A stretch of DNA of 64,000 nucleotides from positions 38,175 through 102,174 of the forward strand of contig CAZUGQ010000008.1 of NCBI GenBank assembly GCA_964620125.1, written 5' to 3'. Source of the stretch: OLB6 sp964620125. GTDB lineage: Bacteria > Bacteroidota > Ignavibacteria > Kapaibacteriales > Kapaibacteriaceae. Below are positions 8,035-16,552 of the stretch, one piece after another (the first letter of the stretch is position 1; each line of letters opens with the position of its first letter). The notes beneath the pieces were generated by a model. It did not search any database and was not told where the DNA came from. It worked only from the letters and a program-made list of their open reading frames with translations. The position numbers and the translations under genes were made by a program.

Positions 8035-9042
8035 TTACGAACCATGCGTCATCAACTTCACATCCGTCCACGTGCCATGCACATTGGTTACGCTGAGTTG
8101 GTAGGCGTAGGACGCGCACTGCAGGCCTAACGATGGTAGATGCAGCTCCTTGTGGTGGGCGCCTGCCGAAAGCCCCCTATCAACCAACTCCAACACGAGT
8201 TTGCCTTGCAGATCAAACACTTTGAGTGAGATATCGGAGGGGGCTTGCAATGTGAATGGTATCGTGGTGCGGTCGGCGACAGGGTTGGGATAGTTTTGGC
8301 CAAGAGTAAAATGTCTGGCGTTCTGGCGTTCGGTGTGGCCTACGCTAGTTGCACCAGTGCCACGCACGGTAACCTCCAGGAAACTGTCGTAGCTAGAACC
8401 TTCATCGGTTGTGGTGAGCGTGGCAAGCTGGTATTCGTAGCCGTCGGCAAAAATGCCGTCCTGCGATGGCGTGAGCGGGTCAATGCCCTTCGGATACAGC
8501 GCGCTATGTTCGGTGTACAGCGCTTGTTTTTCTGACTGTGGGTACGTGAGTTGCGACGTAGCGGCATACGAACTGCTCACGCGCACCTGGAAGTGAATGT
8601 GGCACACGCGTCCGGGATACCAACCCGGAAAGATGGTAAGAAACTCTGCCTCGCCATTGGCATCGGTGAGTTGGTAGCCGCGTAGATACGTCTTGCCTGC
8701 CTGCCCTGGATTGGTTGAAACATCGTAGCCGCTATACGCACCATCCCTATCGCAATGCCAAATGTGTACGCGTACATTGGGCATGGGCTCACAGTTGGCC
8801 TCGCCAATCACGCGTATACGCACACGGTGCGGCACACCAACACGATCTTCCCGCACATCCCGCCTGAAGAAAAATGCGTTGTCAGTTAGATCAAGTGGAA
8901 AGGGGCCGACAGTTTCGCTGGGAATAAGCACGCAGGTAGCGGCTACCTTAGGTGGCGTATCACCCGACAACAGACGAGCGGGCGCGAGAGCGGCGACAAG
9001 ACCCAGAAGCCCAGTCGACTTGAGAAACGTGCGCTTTTCCAT
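8035..9042 (-). CDS. Secreted intradiol ring-cleavage dioxygenase-like protein with T9SS tag
   Basis: A 335-aa exported protein. The N-terminus EKRTFLKSTGLLGLVAALAP is a Tat-like signal (KR variant). The middle is an intradiol dioxygenase fold: HIWHCDRDGAYSGYD supplies the first iron-ligand Tyr and GWYPGRVCHIHFQV the Tyr and two His ligands, so all four Fe(III) ligands of protocatechuate/catechol-type dioxygenases are present. The last 85 residues (from NYPNPVADRTTIPF) are a T9SS type A sorting domain. It may act on aromatic compounds outside the cell or on the surface; the substrate is unknown. The start is the ATG before EKRT; an upstream in-frame extension lacks a signal. Confidence 0.8.
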   Translation of the reverse strand: MEKRTFLKSTGLLGLVAALAPARLLSGDTPPKVAATCVLIPSETVGPFPLDLTDNAFFFRRDVREDRVGVPHRVRIRVIGEANCEPMPNVRVHIWHCDRDGAYSGYDVSTNPGQAGKTYLRGYQLTDANGEAEFLTIFPGWYPGRVCHIHFQVRVSSSYAATSQLTYPQSEKQALYTEHSALYPKGIDPLTPSQDGIFADGYEYQLATLTTTDEGSSYDSFLEVTVRGTGATSVGHTERQNARHFTLGQNYPNPVADRTTIPFTLQAPSDISLKVFDLQGKLVLELVDRGLSAGAHHKELHLPSLGLQCASYAYQLSVTNVHGTWTDVKLMTHGS

Positions 9043-9205
9043 GATGGTGTTCAATTGTGGCGTTGTGCGGAATCTACACAAGCCAACTCATCGTCGGTCA
9101 CCACGAATAAGGCACCAACGCATAGGCAGGGAGGGTGGCTAGGTGCGGCTACGTGCAGGCCTGGGTTGTGCGCACATGCATTGTTGAGCACGTGGCGTTA
9201 ACAAC

Positions 9206-9238
9206 TGCGTCCCGCTAGTGATCTACCAACGGGACGCA
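9206..9238 (-). terminator. Hairpin after the 100-aa gene, possible terminator
   Basis: A perfect 9-bp inverted repeat TGCGTCCCG (9206-9214) / CGGGACGCA (9230-9238) with a 15-nt loop, 44 nt beyond the stop of the minus-strand gene at 9282. On the minus strand only a weak T-rich stretch (GTTGTT) follows, so termination efficiency is uncertain. The rest of 9043-9281 holds nothing recognisable. Confidence 0.45.
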
Positions 9239-9281
9239 TCTATCTTCACCCGCACAATGCGAGTGGATCTCTTCTTAGGAG

Positions 9282-9584
9282 TTAGTCTTCCGTCTCAAAG
9301 TCAATTGTACCAATCGTGTGTACTGGAATTGGCACATCGCTGTAAAGACCGGCGTTGCCCGACGGGAAGCCCTGCCCGCCCCCAACAATAAAGATGTTAA
9401 AGGCCGGAAGAGCGCCTTGTTGTCCTGGCTGGTTCACACCAACTGGGCCAGAGTAGCATATGATGTTTGTCCCGGCTGTCAGATCTGATTGAATGGGAAC
9501 ACCGGTCGGACCACTCGTGCTGATGATGATCCGCTTGAGATGTGTTGCCTGCACTGTCGTGGTCACCCTATACTTGGTTGGCAT
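9282..9584 (-). CDS. Small protein of unknown function
   Basis: A 100-aa protein with no signal peptide, rich in Gly, Pro, Ile and Thr (for example STSGPTGVPIQ and FIVGGGQGFPSG). The start is the ATG at 9582-9584, because AGGAGGAG lies exactly 7 nt upstream; an in-frame TTG two codons earlier is less likely. No family is recognised. It is divergent from the first cyclase gene, with 73 nt between them. Confidence 0.6.
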   Translation of the reverse strand: MPTKYRVTTTVQATHLKRIIISTSGPTGVPIQSDLTAGTNIICYSGPVGVNQPGQQGALPAFNIFIVGGGQGFPSGNAGLYSDVPIPVHTIGTIDFETED

Positions 9585-9657
9585 TTTCAAACTCCTCCTG
9601 CTTGTGTAACATTGCCGATCCGTTTCGCAATACTAGGCATACCAACGCAGAGGACAA

Positions 9658-11583
9658 GTGAATCGCATGCCGGATGCCCCACCCACGCTCTCCTACTCGG
9701 ACATCCTACCCCTAACCGAGGCAGTTCTCGCAAAGGGTGGACAAAAATTTGCCGATCACCTGGCAGCACAGTATCTGCAGAATGGGTATTCACATCAACA
9801 GTTGGTGGAAGTGGCCCGGCTCATCATCGAACTTGAAGCAACTGACTTCACCGATGATTCCTGGTTAACTAAGGACAGATTTGCCAGGATCGACGATGCA
9901 GCGTCACCGGTGATTTCTGTTCTCTACGCGCTGATTCGAGCCAGAACATACAAGCGGGTTGGAAAGTCGGACCTCGCAATCTCTGCGTTGAATCAATGTG
10001 CAGACCTTCTGCAAGAGGTGGATCGGCATCTGGCTATGGGCGTAGCATGGATGCTGGGCATCTGCTACCAAGACGTCGGGATGATGAACGAAGCGTTGTC
10101 TTCGTACACTACTGCACATAAGATAGCGGTAGAACTTGCGCGCCTGGTGGATCAGGCCAACCTTTGGTCGGACATGGCAGGGTTGTACCTGGAGTATGGT
10201 GATCCTGTGAAGGCTCTGGCAGGATACGTTGATGCGCACGAGATTCTCGTTCGTGCAGGTGATGCCCGTGGTGCCGACGTCCTGCTCATCAATGTTGCCA
10301 CTGCCACACAGCGCCTCGGTCGGCATCAGGAGGCGATAGATATCTATCAGGAGATCCTTGATCGCGGACATCTTGCAGACGATGATGGCCGAACCATGGC
10401 AGTCCTTCTTAACAAGGCTATAGCGCACCGAACGCTCGATGAGTTTGATGCTGCAGGTAGTATCTATGATTCTCTGCTGAATCTGGTTTCCGATCAATTG
10501 CCCTCACGGAGGAAAGCCCGGATCCTCGTGGGCTCGGCCATAGTACAGATCCACCTGGGCAACCACGGCGAGGCCCTTGAGTTGCTGTCTTCAGCACGCG
10601 ACATCTACAAGAGCATTGGTGCTACTTCGGAGGCCTACGATGTTGATGGATCTATATCGGAGACCCTGTGGAATATGGGAAATCGATCGGAAGCGATCGA
10701 CCGGTTACGGCAGGCATTTGCGGAAATGAAGAAGTCTTCATTCACTCGAGTAACACTGAGTCTCGGCAAGTCACTCCATGAACAATTGACTCAAGTTGGC
10801 GAGTATCAAGAGGCCTATCACGTCCTTCTCGATTGTAGTGAGTTCAAGGAGTCGGTGTATAGCAAGGAGACGGAGCGGGCACAGGAACTGACGAGAATTC
10901 AAACTGCACTTTCTTCCGAACGTGAAGCCTTTCGGCTGCGCGAAGAGGAGAGAAGACGGATACTCCATAATGTTCTACCCCAACACATCGCCGACCGGCT
11001 GCTAAGCGGAGAGAAGCGAATTGCCGAACGCCTACCTACTGTTGGCATCATGTTCGCCGATATCGTTGGGTTCACCGAGTTTGCGGCCAATCTGCAGCCG
11101 GATGTGGTGCTACTCGGTTTGGAGGCGTTGTTCCAAACCATCGATCGCATTGTAGAGAACCATCGCTGCCAGCGCGTGAAAACGATTGGCGATGCCTATA
11201 TGGCTTCGAGTGGCACAACCACTGATGAATTGGAAGATCATGCCGTGCGGTTGGCTCGTTGCGCCCTTGAAATCATCAACATTGAGCATGCACCCGAATC
11301 AGAATTCAAGCTTCGCATTGGGTTGCATCTTGGCCCCGTGGTGGCCGGCGTTATGCAGGGATTGATCTTGGCTTACGATATGTGGGGAGACACCGTGAAT
11401 GTTGCGGCTAGGCTTGAAGCGTCGAGCCATCCTGGCCGAATTCATATCAGCAAGCAGATGGCCGATGCATTGCAGCAATCCTCGGCAGCAGACGAATTCG
11501 CCATTACACTACGCGGCGATACTGCGCTCAAGGGCCTCGGTATGGTGCAGACATACTGGTTGACATCAGCAGATAGAACCTGA
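9658..11583 (+). CDS. TPR-adenylyl cyclase 1
   Basis: A 641-aa cytosolic protein: TPR-like helical repeats (about residues 60-400), a charged coiled-coil hinge containing LPQHIADRLLSGEK, and a C-terminal class III cyclase domain (about 455-635). Catalytic features are intact: metal Asp in MFADIVGFT, Lys and second Asp in VKTIGDAY, base-selecting Asp in YDMWGD and the Asn/Arg pair in NVAARLE. The Lys/Asp pair predicts cAMP rather than cGMP. The GTG at 9658 has AGAGGA only 3 nt upstream; the ATG at 9667 is an alternative start. It converges on cyclase 2 with 13 nt between stops. Confidence 0.85.
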   Translation: MNRMPDAPPTLSYSDILPLTEAVLAKGGQKFADHLAAQYLQNGYSHQQLVEVARLIIELEATDFTDDSWLTKDRFARIDDAASPVISVLYALIRARTYKRVGKSDLAISALNQCADLLQEVDRHLAMGVAWMLGICYQDVGMMNEALSSYTTAHKIAVELARLVDQANLWSDMAGLYLEYGDPVKALAGYVDAHEILVRAGDARGADVLLINVATATQRLGRHQEAIDIYQEILDRGHLADDDGRTMAVLLNKAIAHRTLDEFDAAGSIYDSLLNLVSDQLPSRRKARILVGSAIVQIHLGNHGEALELLSSARDIYKSIGATSEAYDVDGSISETLWNMGNRSEAIDRLRQAFAEMKKSSFTRVTLSLGKSLHEQLTQVGEYQEAYHVLLDCSEFKESVYSKETERAQELTRIQTALSSEREAFRLREEERRRILHNVLPQHIADRLLSGEKRIAERLPTVGIMFADIVGFTEFAANLQPDVVLLGLEALFQTIDRIVENHRCQRVKTIGDAYMASSGTTTDELEDHAVRLARCALEIINIEHAPESEFKLRIGLHLGPVVAGVMQGLILAYDMWGDTVNVAARLEASSHPGRIHISKQMADALQQSSAADEFAITLRGDTALKGLGMVQTYWLTSADRT

Positions 11584-11596
11584 CACGGTCGCTTCG

Positions 11597-13603
11597 TCAC
11601 GACGTAGTTATCGATCCGCTGGCCAGCCAGTAGGTAGGAATCTTGCCTTTGCCTTTCAGTTCCACCCTGCCCCTCGATTCTACGTAAAAGAGCTCCGATG
11701 AACCCACGGCCTCGACTAATGCCTCGCTCACGTGAATTCTTCCCGCCTCGCTGGTACTTTCCATGCGGCTAGCCACATTCACCGTATCGCCCCAGATATC
11801 GTATTGCAATCGCTTCGTTCCAACAATTCCGGCAACGATTGGTCCGGAGTGGATGCCAATGCGAAACATCACGTGATCGCCATTAGGCCACGTGAATGAT
11901 GTACCGAGCATTTGCGTGGCCAAGGTGGCCACGGCATGGGCATTCTCTTTCCCACTCCCGTCAACCTTGTAACAGATGTATGCATCGCCCATGGTCTTGA
12001 GCTTCTGAACACCGTTGGTCGTAGCCAGGTCGTCAAAGACATTGTAGATGGCACCAAGAAGCGCAACAACTTCACCAGGACTGAGGTGCTCTGAATGTTC
12101 CGTAAATCCCACGATGTCGGCGAACATCACACAAGCATTAGCATAATGGTCGCCAGTCACTGTCTCACCACGCAGCATCCTCGCCACTACGTCCGCTGGC
12201 AATACGGTATTCAGCAGCTCGGCTTGCCGTTGCTGAGCGCGACGCTCTTCGCGAATGCGGTGCATGGACAGTAGGTTTGATACCTTTTGCTTTGATTGAG
12301 CACCTGTTCCAGCGCCCATTGCTTCAAGGTAGAGGTTGCTCATCGTCACGTAATCATCCAGATTGCGTTCATGGTGCGCAATCTCCTTCTGAAGTTGAAT
12401 CACTCGAATCTTAACATCAGGCGGTACATTGTTAATCTCATTAATCTGTACCAACACATCCTTCACCTCTTGATACGCACCGCTTCGCGCTGAGAGTTCG
12501 GCTTGTGTAATGAGTACAAACGGTCGAACCAGAACGGACTGCAGTTGATCCGACAGATGCGAGGCTTCTTGGAGTGCCAGTCGCACTTCATCGAGGAGTC
12601 CTTCGCGGATAAGTTGGCGCGCCTTTACTGTGAGTACGTAAGCGAGAACATCTGGCAGCATTGTCGCCCGGCAGAAGTCCTCCGCTTCTGCTAGTTTTTG
12701 ATGAACCCTGGGTGGGTCACCGATGTGTGCATACACTTCTCCCAGATGAGCAAGACTGTACCCAATAACTCTGCCTGCAGAACAAGAGTTTGCAATCTCG
12801 AACGATCGTTCCAGGTATTCAATAGCGCTTGAGTACTCACCAACTGTACTGTACAGCGTTCCAATTGCGAAATATGTGTGAGCCATTTGCCGTGGATTTG
12901 GCTGCTTCTCTAATAGATCCAGTATCTGCAGATAACACGACAGTGCTTCTGCAGCCATCCCCTTTCCATAATTCGCTGTGGCAAGGGCACTCAGTGAGTA
13001 TACAGCACCAGCATGTTGGTTGTTTGCAACGTTGTACTCAAGGCTCTTACGTGCGTACACCAGTGCTTCATCAAAGTGTGCCATGTGATTGAGCACAATG
13101 GCAATGTTCGATTGTGCTCTTGCTACCCCGTACGTCAGATTGTTAGTCAGTGCATGGTGCTCAGCTTTCGTAAATACCGACAGTGCCTCCTTCCATTCCG
13201 ATCGGTACTCGTGTACCAGTCCAGTGATCATTAATACTTGATAGATCCCATCGGCATTGTCTTCGTCTATGAATATTCGCATAGCTATGTCGAGCGTCTT
13301 CTCAGCCTCCTCATGCTGCCCGTTCCACACCAGGGCGTGAGCCTTGTTTCTCAGGATGTGCCCAAGGTCGGGCGAAGGATCCAGACGGCGCGCGATGTGC
13401 TCTGCCTCTTCGAGTACCCTAATTGCATCTGCATACCGGCCAGCCTCAATATGCATGAACCCGATGGCCCGTCCAGCCAATGCAATCGAACCATCCGACC
13501 CCTCTGTGTGGAGCTCCGCAACCAAAGGCTGTATTGTTGCAACGTCTCCCGTCCGCAGAGCCGCCAACATTTCGGCGCGGATGTCAGCATAGTTTTTATT
13601 CAT
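11597..13603 (-). CDS. TPR-adenylyl cyclase 2
   Basis: A 668-aa cytosolic protein with an N-terminal TPR solenoid (about residues 40-400), a hinge with LPADVVARMLRGE, and a class III cyclase domain. MFADIVGFT, LKTMGDAYI, YDIWGDTVN and NVASRME supply the two metal Asp residues, the Lys/Asp adenine-selecting pair and the transition-state residues, so it should make cAMP. The start is the ATG giving MNKNYADIRAEML, which lines up with the MRTFEEI-type starts of the paralogues; a 32-codon in-frame extension upstream is probably untranslated. It is divergent from the methyltransferase operon (107 nt between starts). Confidence 0.85.
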   Translation of the reverse strand: MNKNYADIRAEMLAALRTGDVATIQPLVAELHTEGSDGSIALAGRAIGFMHIEAGRYADAIRVLEEAEHIARRLDPSPDLGHILRNKAHALVWNGQHEEAEKTLDIAMRIFIDEDNADGIYQVLMITGLVHEYRSEWKEALSVFTKAEHHALTNNLTYGVARAQSNIAIVLNHMAHFDEALVYARKSLEYNVANNQHAGAVYSLSALATANYGKGMAAEALSCYLQILDLLEKQPNPRQMAHTYFAIGTLYSTVGEYSSAIEYLERSFEIANSCSAGRVIGYSLAHLGEVYAHIGDPPRVHQKLAEAEDFCRATMLPDVLAYVLTVKARQLIREGLLDEVRLALQEASHLSDQLQSVLVRPFVLITQAELSARSGAYQEVKDVLVQINEINNVPPDVKIRVIQLQKEIAHHERNLDDYVTMSNLYLEAMGAGTGAQSKQKVSNLLSMHRIREERRAQQRQAELLNTVLPADVVARMLRGETVTGDHYANACVMFADIVGFTEHSEHLSPGEVVALLGAIYNVFDDLATTNGVQKLKTMGDAYICYKVDGSGKENAHAVATLATQMLGTSFTWPNGDHVMFRIGIHSGPIVAGIVGTKRLQYDIWGDTVNVASRMESTSEAGRIHVSEALVEAVGSSELFYVESRGRVELKGKGKIPTYWLASGSITTS

Positions 13604-13700
13604 TGGATGAAAATACCCTTGCAGGGCTGATTCATAATATTTTGACGTGCACATGCTGCACCCGAATGGCCTGCTCTTGCCCACACTCACATCAGACATC

Positions 13701-13706
13701 GGAGGT
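13701..13706 (+). promoter_or_regulatory. SD sequence supporting a TTG start
   Basis: GGAGGT stands 4 nt before the TTG at 13711-13713. It is the only good ribosome-binding site near the point where methyltransferase homology begins, and it decides the start. Confidence 0.6.
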
Positions 13707-13710
13707 ACAT

Positions 13711-14562
13711 TTGAACGAGCAACTCACCGAAATCCGCGATCAACAAAAGGCCTCCTGGGACAAATTCTCAGGCGGCTGGCGCAAGTGGGACACACACACC
13801 ATGGCCTTCCTGCAGCCCGCGGGTGACGCCATCATTTCCATGCTCTCGCCGAAGCCCCATTCAACCATACTTGACATCGCCGCGGGCACCGGCGAGCCAG
13901 GACTCACGCTGGCAACAATGGTTCCTGAAGGACGCGTGGTGATTACGGATTTGAGTGATGACATGCTCAACGTGGCGCGTGAAAAGATTGCTGATAGGGG
14001 GCTTGGAAATGTGGAGGTGCTTCCGGCTGATGTTTCTGAGTTACCATTTGATGACAATACGTTTGATGCCATTAGCTGCCGGATGGGATTTATGTTTTTT
14101 CCGGACATGGATCTTGCAGCTCGTGAAATGGCGCGTGTGCTCAAGCCCGGTGGAACGGTGGCAACGAGCGTGTGGAATGTGCCCGACAAAAACTATTGGG
14201 TTACGGCTATCATGGATGTGATCAAACAGAAAATGGAGATCCCCCCCCCAGCGCCTGGTGCACCCGGCATGTTCCGTTGTGCAAAGGATGGAATAATTGC
14301 AGACTTGTTCAAGAGTGTTGGTCTAACAAATGTGCAGCAGCAGTTGGTGGATGGCTCTATGTCGTATGACAGCATTGATACGTACTGGACCATGTTCAAT
14401 GAGGTAGGCGCACCCATTGTGGCAGCAATGAGTGAAGCATCGGATGAGTTGCGCGAAGAGATCCGTCGGGAAGTATATGCCAACATCGAGACCAGATTGC
14501 CTACCAATCCTCTCGTGATCGGCACCAGTGCATGGGTGATTGGAGGGCAGAAGGCGGCATGA
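13711..14562 (+). CDS. Class I SAM-dependent methyltransferase (UbiE-like)
   Basis: A 283-aa Rossmann-fold methyltransferase. Motif I ILDIAAGTGEPGLTLA binds SAM; ITDLSDDML holds the acidic ribose-binding position; LPFDDNTFDAISCRMGF and VLKPGGTVATSVW are the usual post-I and motif III regions of the UbiE/COQ5-like family. The substrate is unknown. It starts at TTG behind GGAGGT and ends in an ATGA overlap with cyclase 3, so it heads a five-gene operon. A run of nine C (14241-14249) inside the gene encodes Pro residues and is a likely slippage site; a frameshift there would also affect coupling to the cyclase. Confidence 0.85.
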   Translation: MNEQLTEIRDQQKASWDKFSGGWRKWDTHTMAFLQPAGDAIISMLSPKPHSTILDIAAGTGEPGLTLATMVPEGRVVITDLSDDMLNVAREKIADRGLGNVEVLPADVSELPFDDNTFDAISCRMGFMFFPDMDLAAREMARVLKPGGTVATSVWNVPDKNYWVTAIMDVIKQKMEIPPPAPGAPGMFRCAKDGIIADLFKSVGLTNVQQQLVDGSMSYDSIDTYWTMFNEVGAPIVAAMSEASDELREEIRREVYANIETRLPTNPLVIGTSAWVIGGQKAA

Positions 14563-16541
14563 GATCATTCGAAGAGATCAGGGCAGAGCTTGAAAAGACA
14601 ATTGGCATCAATGACCCTGAATCTCTCTTGCGTTGCGCTGCTGAGCTTGACGCAATCGGCACGCCACAGGCTGATGCGGAAGCTTCGCTTGCTCGGGGTA
14701 CTGCCTATCGGTTACGCGGTGACTACACCGAAGCAGTCAATCACAGCTACCGTGCACTGGCACTCTTTGAAGAGCTCGGTAACAGCACTGGCGTTGCAGC
14801 CGCAACGAACAATATCGGGATCGTGCAGGGGCACACTGGCAACTACTCCGCTGCACTCGAACACTTCCACCGCGTTTTGGCACTTTACGAAAAGGTCGGC
14901 AGTCGCAGCGGCATGGCTAACGCCACAAGTAACATTGGTAACGTGTATCAGCGAACCGGCGACTACGCTGTGGCACTAGAATACTTCCACCGTGCACTGG
15001 CGCTGCATGAAGAGCTCGACAACCGCGCCGGCGTGGCATCCGCGAATAACAACATCGGTCTAGTACACTATAATATCGGGGACTACCCGGCAGCCCTCGA
15101 ACACTACCACCTTGCCTTGGCATTGCGTGAAAAGATTGGCGATCGTGACGGTGAGGCAGTTGCCATTAGTAACATCGGTAATGTGCATTTTATGACCGGC
15201 AATTACCCTTCAGCCCTCGAGCACCACCATCGCGCTCTGGAACTTTATGAAATGATCGGCAACCGAAGTGGTGTTGCGGCTGCTATCAATGACATCGGCA
15301 ACGTGCATACACACACTGGTAACTACTCAGCTGCCCTCGAACACTACCACCGTGCTCTATCAATCCACCAAGAAACAGGCAACCGCGCCAACGAAGCAAT
15401 TGTTATCGGCAACATCGGCCTCGTGCATGCAAGTATCGGCGATTATCCTTCAGCCATAGAAGATTACCGCCGCGCCCTGGATCTCTATGAAGAGATGGGC
15501 GACCGAGCCGGCAGGGCTAGAGCCGCTTGCAGCATCGTGGGCACGTATCTGCTTATGGACTCTAACGCTGATGCGCAGGCAGGCTTGGCAGCGATGGACG
15601 AGATGCAGATCGACGAACCAGACGTGCGGATCGTTCGCGAACACATCCGCGCGTCGATACTGGAAAGTGGCGATGACCTAAACGGTGCTGCAGCAACACT
15701 GCAACGTGCATTGACAGAAGCGCTTGAACATGGACTGCGCGCAGAGGCTGCTGAATCGCACAAACGCCTGCGCGACCTGGCTCAAAAACGCAACGACCTT
15801 GCTGGCTACATCGAACACAACAACGAATTCACGCGCATCACCGAAGAAATCAACGGCAAGGACACGGCAACCAAACTAGCCATGCAAGCCAAGCAGCGCG
15901 AAATCGAGGCCGAGAGAAGAAAACATGAAAAACACCTTGCCGTGCTGTACTCAACCTTGCCTAAACACATTGCCGATAGGGTGGCAAGGGGCGAAGTCGT
16001 GAATGACTACTACGAGAACGCCGCTGTGATCTTCCTGGACATCGTTGGTTTTACAACCATCAGCGATCAGCTTGCTTCCGATCAAGTGGTGCAGTTACTC
16101 GATCGCATCTTCACTTCACTCGATGCTGTGTGCGATACACATGGTGTGGTAAAGATCAAGACGATTGGAGACAGCTATATGGCCGTGGCCTTCGAAGACG
16201 TTGGCAGAGCGGCTGCATGTGCTCTGGGCATGATGGAGGCACTCAACAGCCTTGCCATTAGCCCCTTGTCCCTTGCCCCTATCCGCGTGCGCATCGGTAT
16301 TCACTGCGGTCCGGTAACCGCTGGCGTGATCGGCACCCAGCGCATGCAGTATGATGTGTGGGGCGACACCGTAAACGTGGCCTCGCGCATGGAAAGCACC
16401 AGCGAGCCCGGCCGTATCCAAGTGAGCGAAGCCTTTGCAAACTCCCTAGGCCCCCACGCCCCCATGCCCCTAACCCCTAGAGGCGAGATAGAGGTAAAAG
16501 GCAAGGGGCTCATGCAGACGTATTGGTTATCACTCACTTAA
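14559..16541 (+). CDS. TPR-adenylyl cyclase 3 (near-identical TPR units)
   Basis: A 660-aa protein. Residues about 45-325 are some seven very regular 40-residue TPR units (repeating patterns like NIGNVYQRTGDYAVALEYF), visible as a 120-bp periodicity in the DNA. A coiled coil and the LPKHIADRVARGE hinge lead into a class III cyclase domain: IFLDIVGFT, KTIGDSYM, YDVWGDTVN and NVASRMEST, all catalytic residues present, Lys/Asp type (cAMP). The start ATG overlaps the methyltransferase stop. Near the end, PHAPMPLTPRG is encoded by a C-rich stretch within the 126-bp block shared with cyclases 4 and 5. Confidence 0.85.
   Translation: MRSFEEIRAELEKTIGINDPESLLRCAAELDAIGTPQADAEASLARGTAYRLRGDYTEAVNHSYRALALFEELGNSTGVAAATNNIGIVQGHTGNYSAALEHFHRVLALYEKVGSRSGMANATSNIGNVYQRTGDYAVALEYFHRALALHEELDNRAGVASANNNIGLVHYNIGDYPAALEHYHLALALREKIGDRDGEAVAISNIGNVHFMTGNYPSALEHHHRALELYEMIGNRSGVAAAINDIGNVHTHTGNYSAALEHYHRALSIHQETGNRANEAIVIGNIGLVHASIGDYPSAIEDYRRALDLYEEMGDRAGRARAACSIVGTYLLMDSNADAQAGLAAMDEMQIDEPDVRIVREHIRASILESGDDLNGAAATLQRALTEALEHGLRAEAAESHKRLRDLAQKRNDLAGYIEHNNEFTRITEEINGKDTATKLAMQAKQREIEAERRKHEKHLAVLYSTLPKHIADRVARGEVVNDYYENAAVIFLDIVGFTTISDQLASDQVVQLLDRIFTSLDAVCDTHGVVKIKTIGDSYMAVAFEDVGRAAACALGMMEALNSLAISPLSLAPIRVRIGIHCGPVTAGVIGTQRMQYDVWGDTVNVASRMESTSEPGRIQVSEAFANSLGPHAPMPLTPRGEIEVKGKGLMQTYWLSLT
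16359..16484 (+). repeat. 126-bp identical block, copy A
   Basis: Inside cyclase 3; identical to 18356-18481 and 20389-20514. It encodes the catalytic WGDTVNVASRME segment through a C-rich insert ending in CCCCTAGAGGC. Identity with copy B extends further on both sides with few mismatches. Confidence 0.9.
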
Positions 16542-16552
16542 ACACACGTCTT

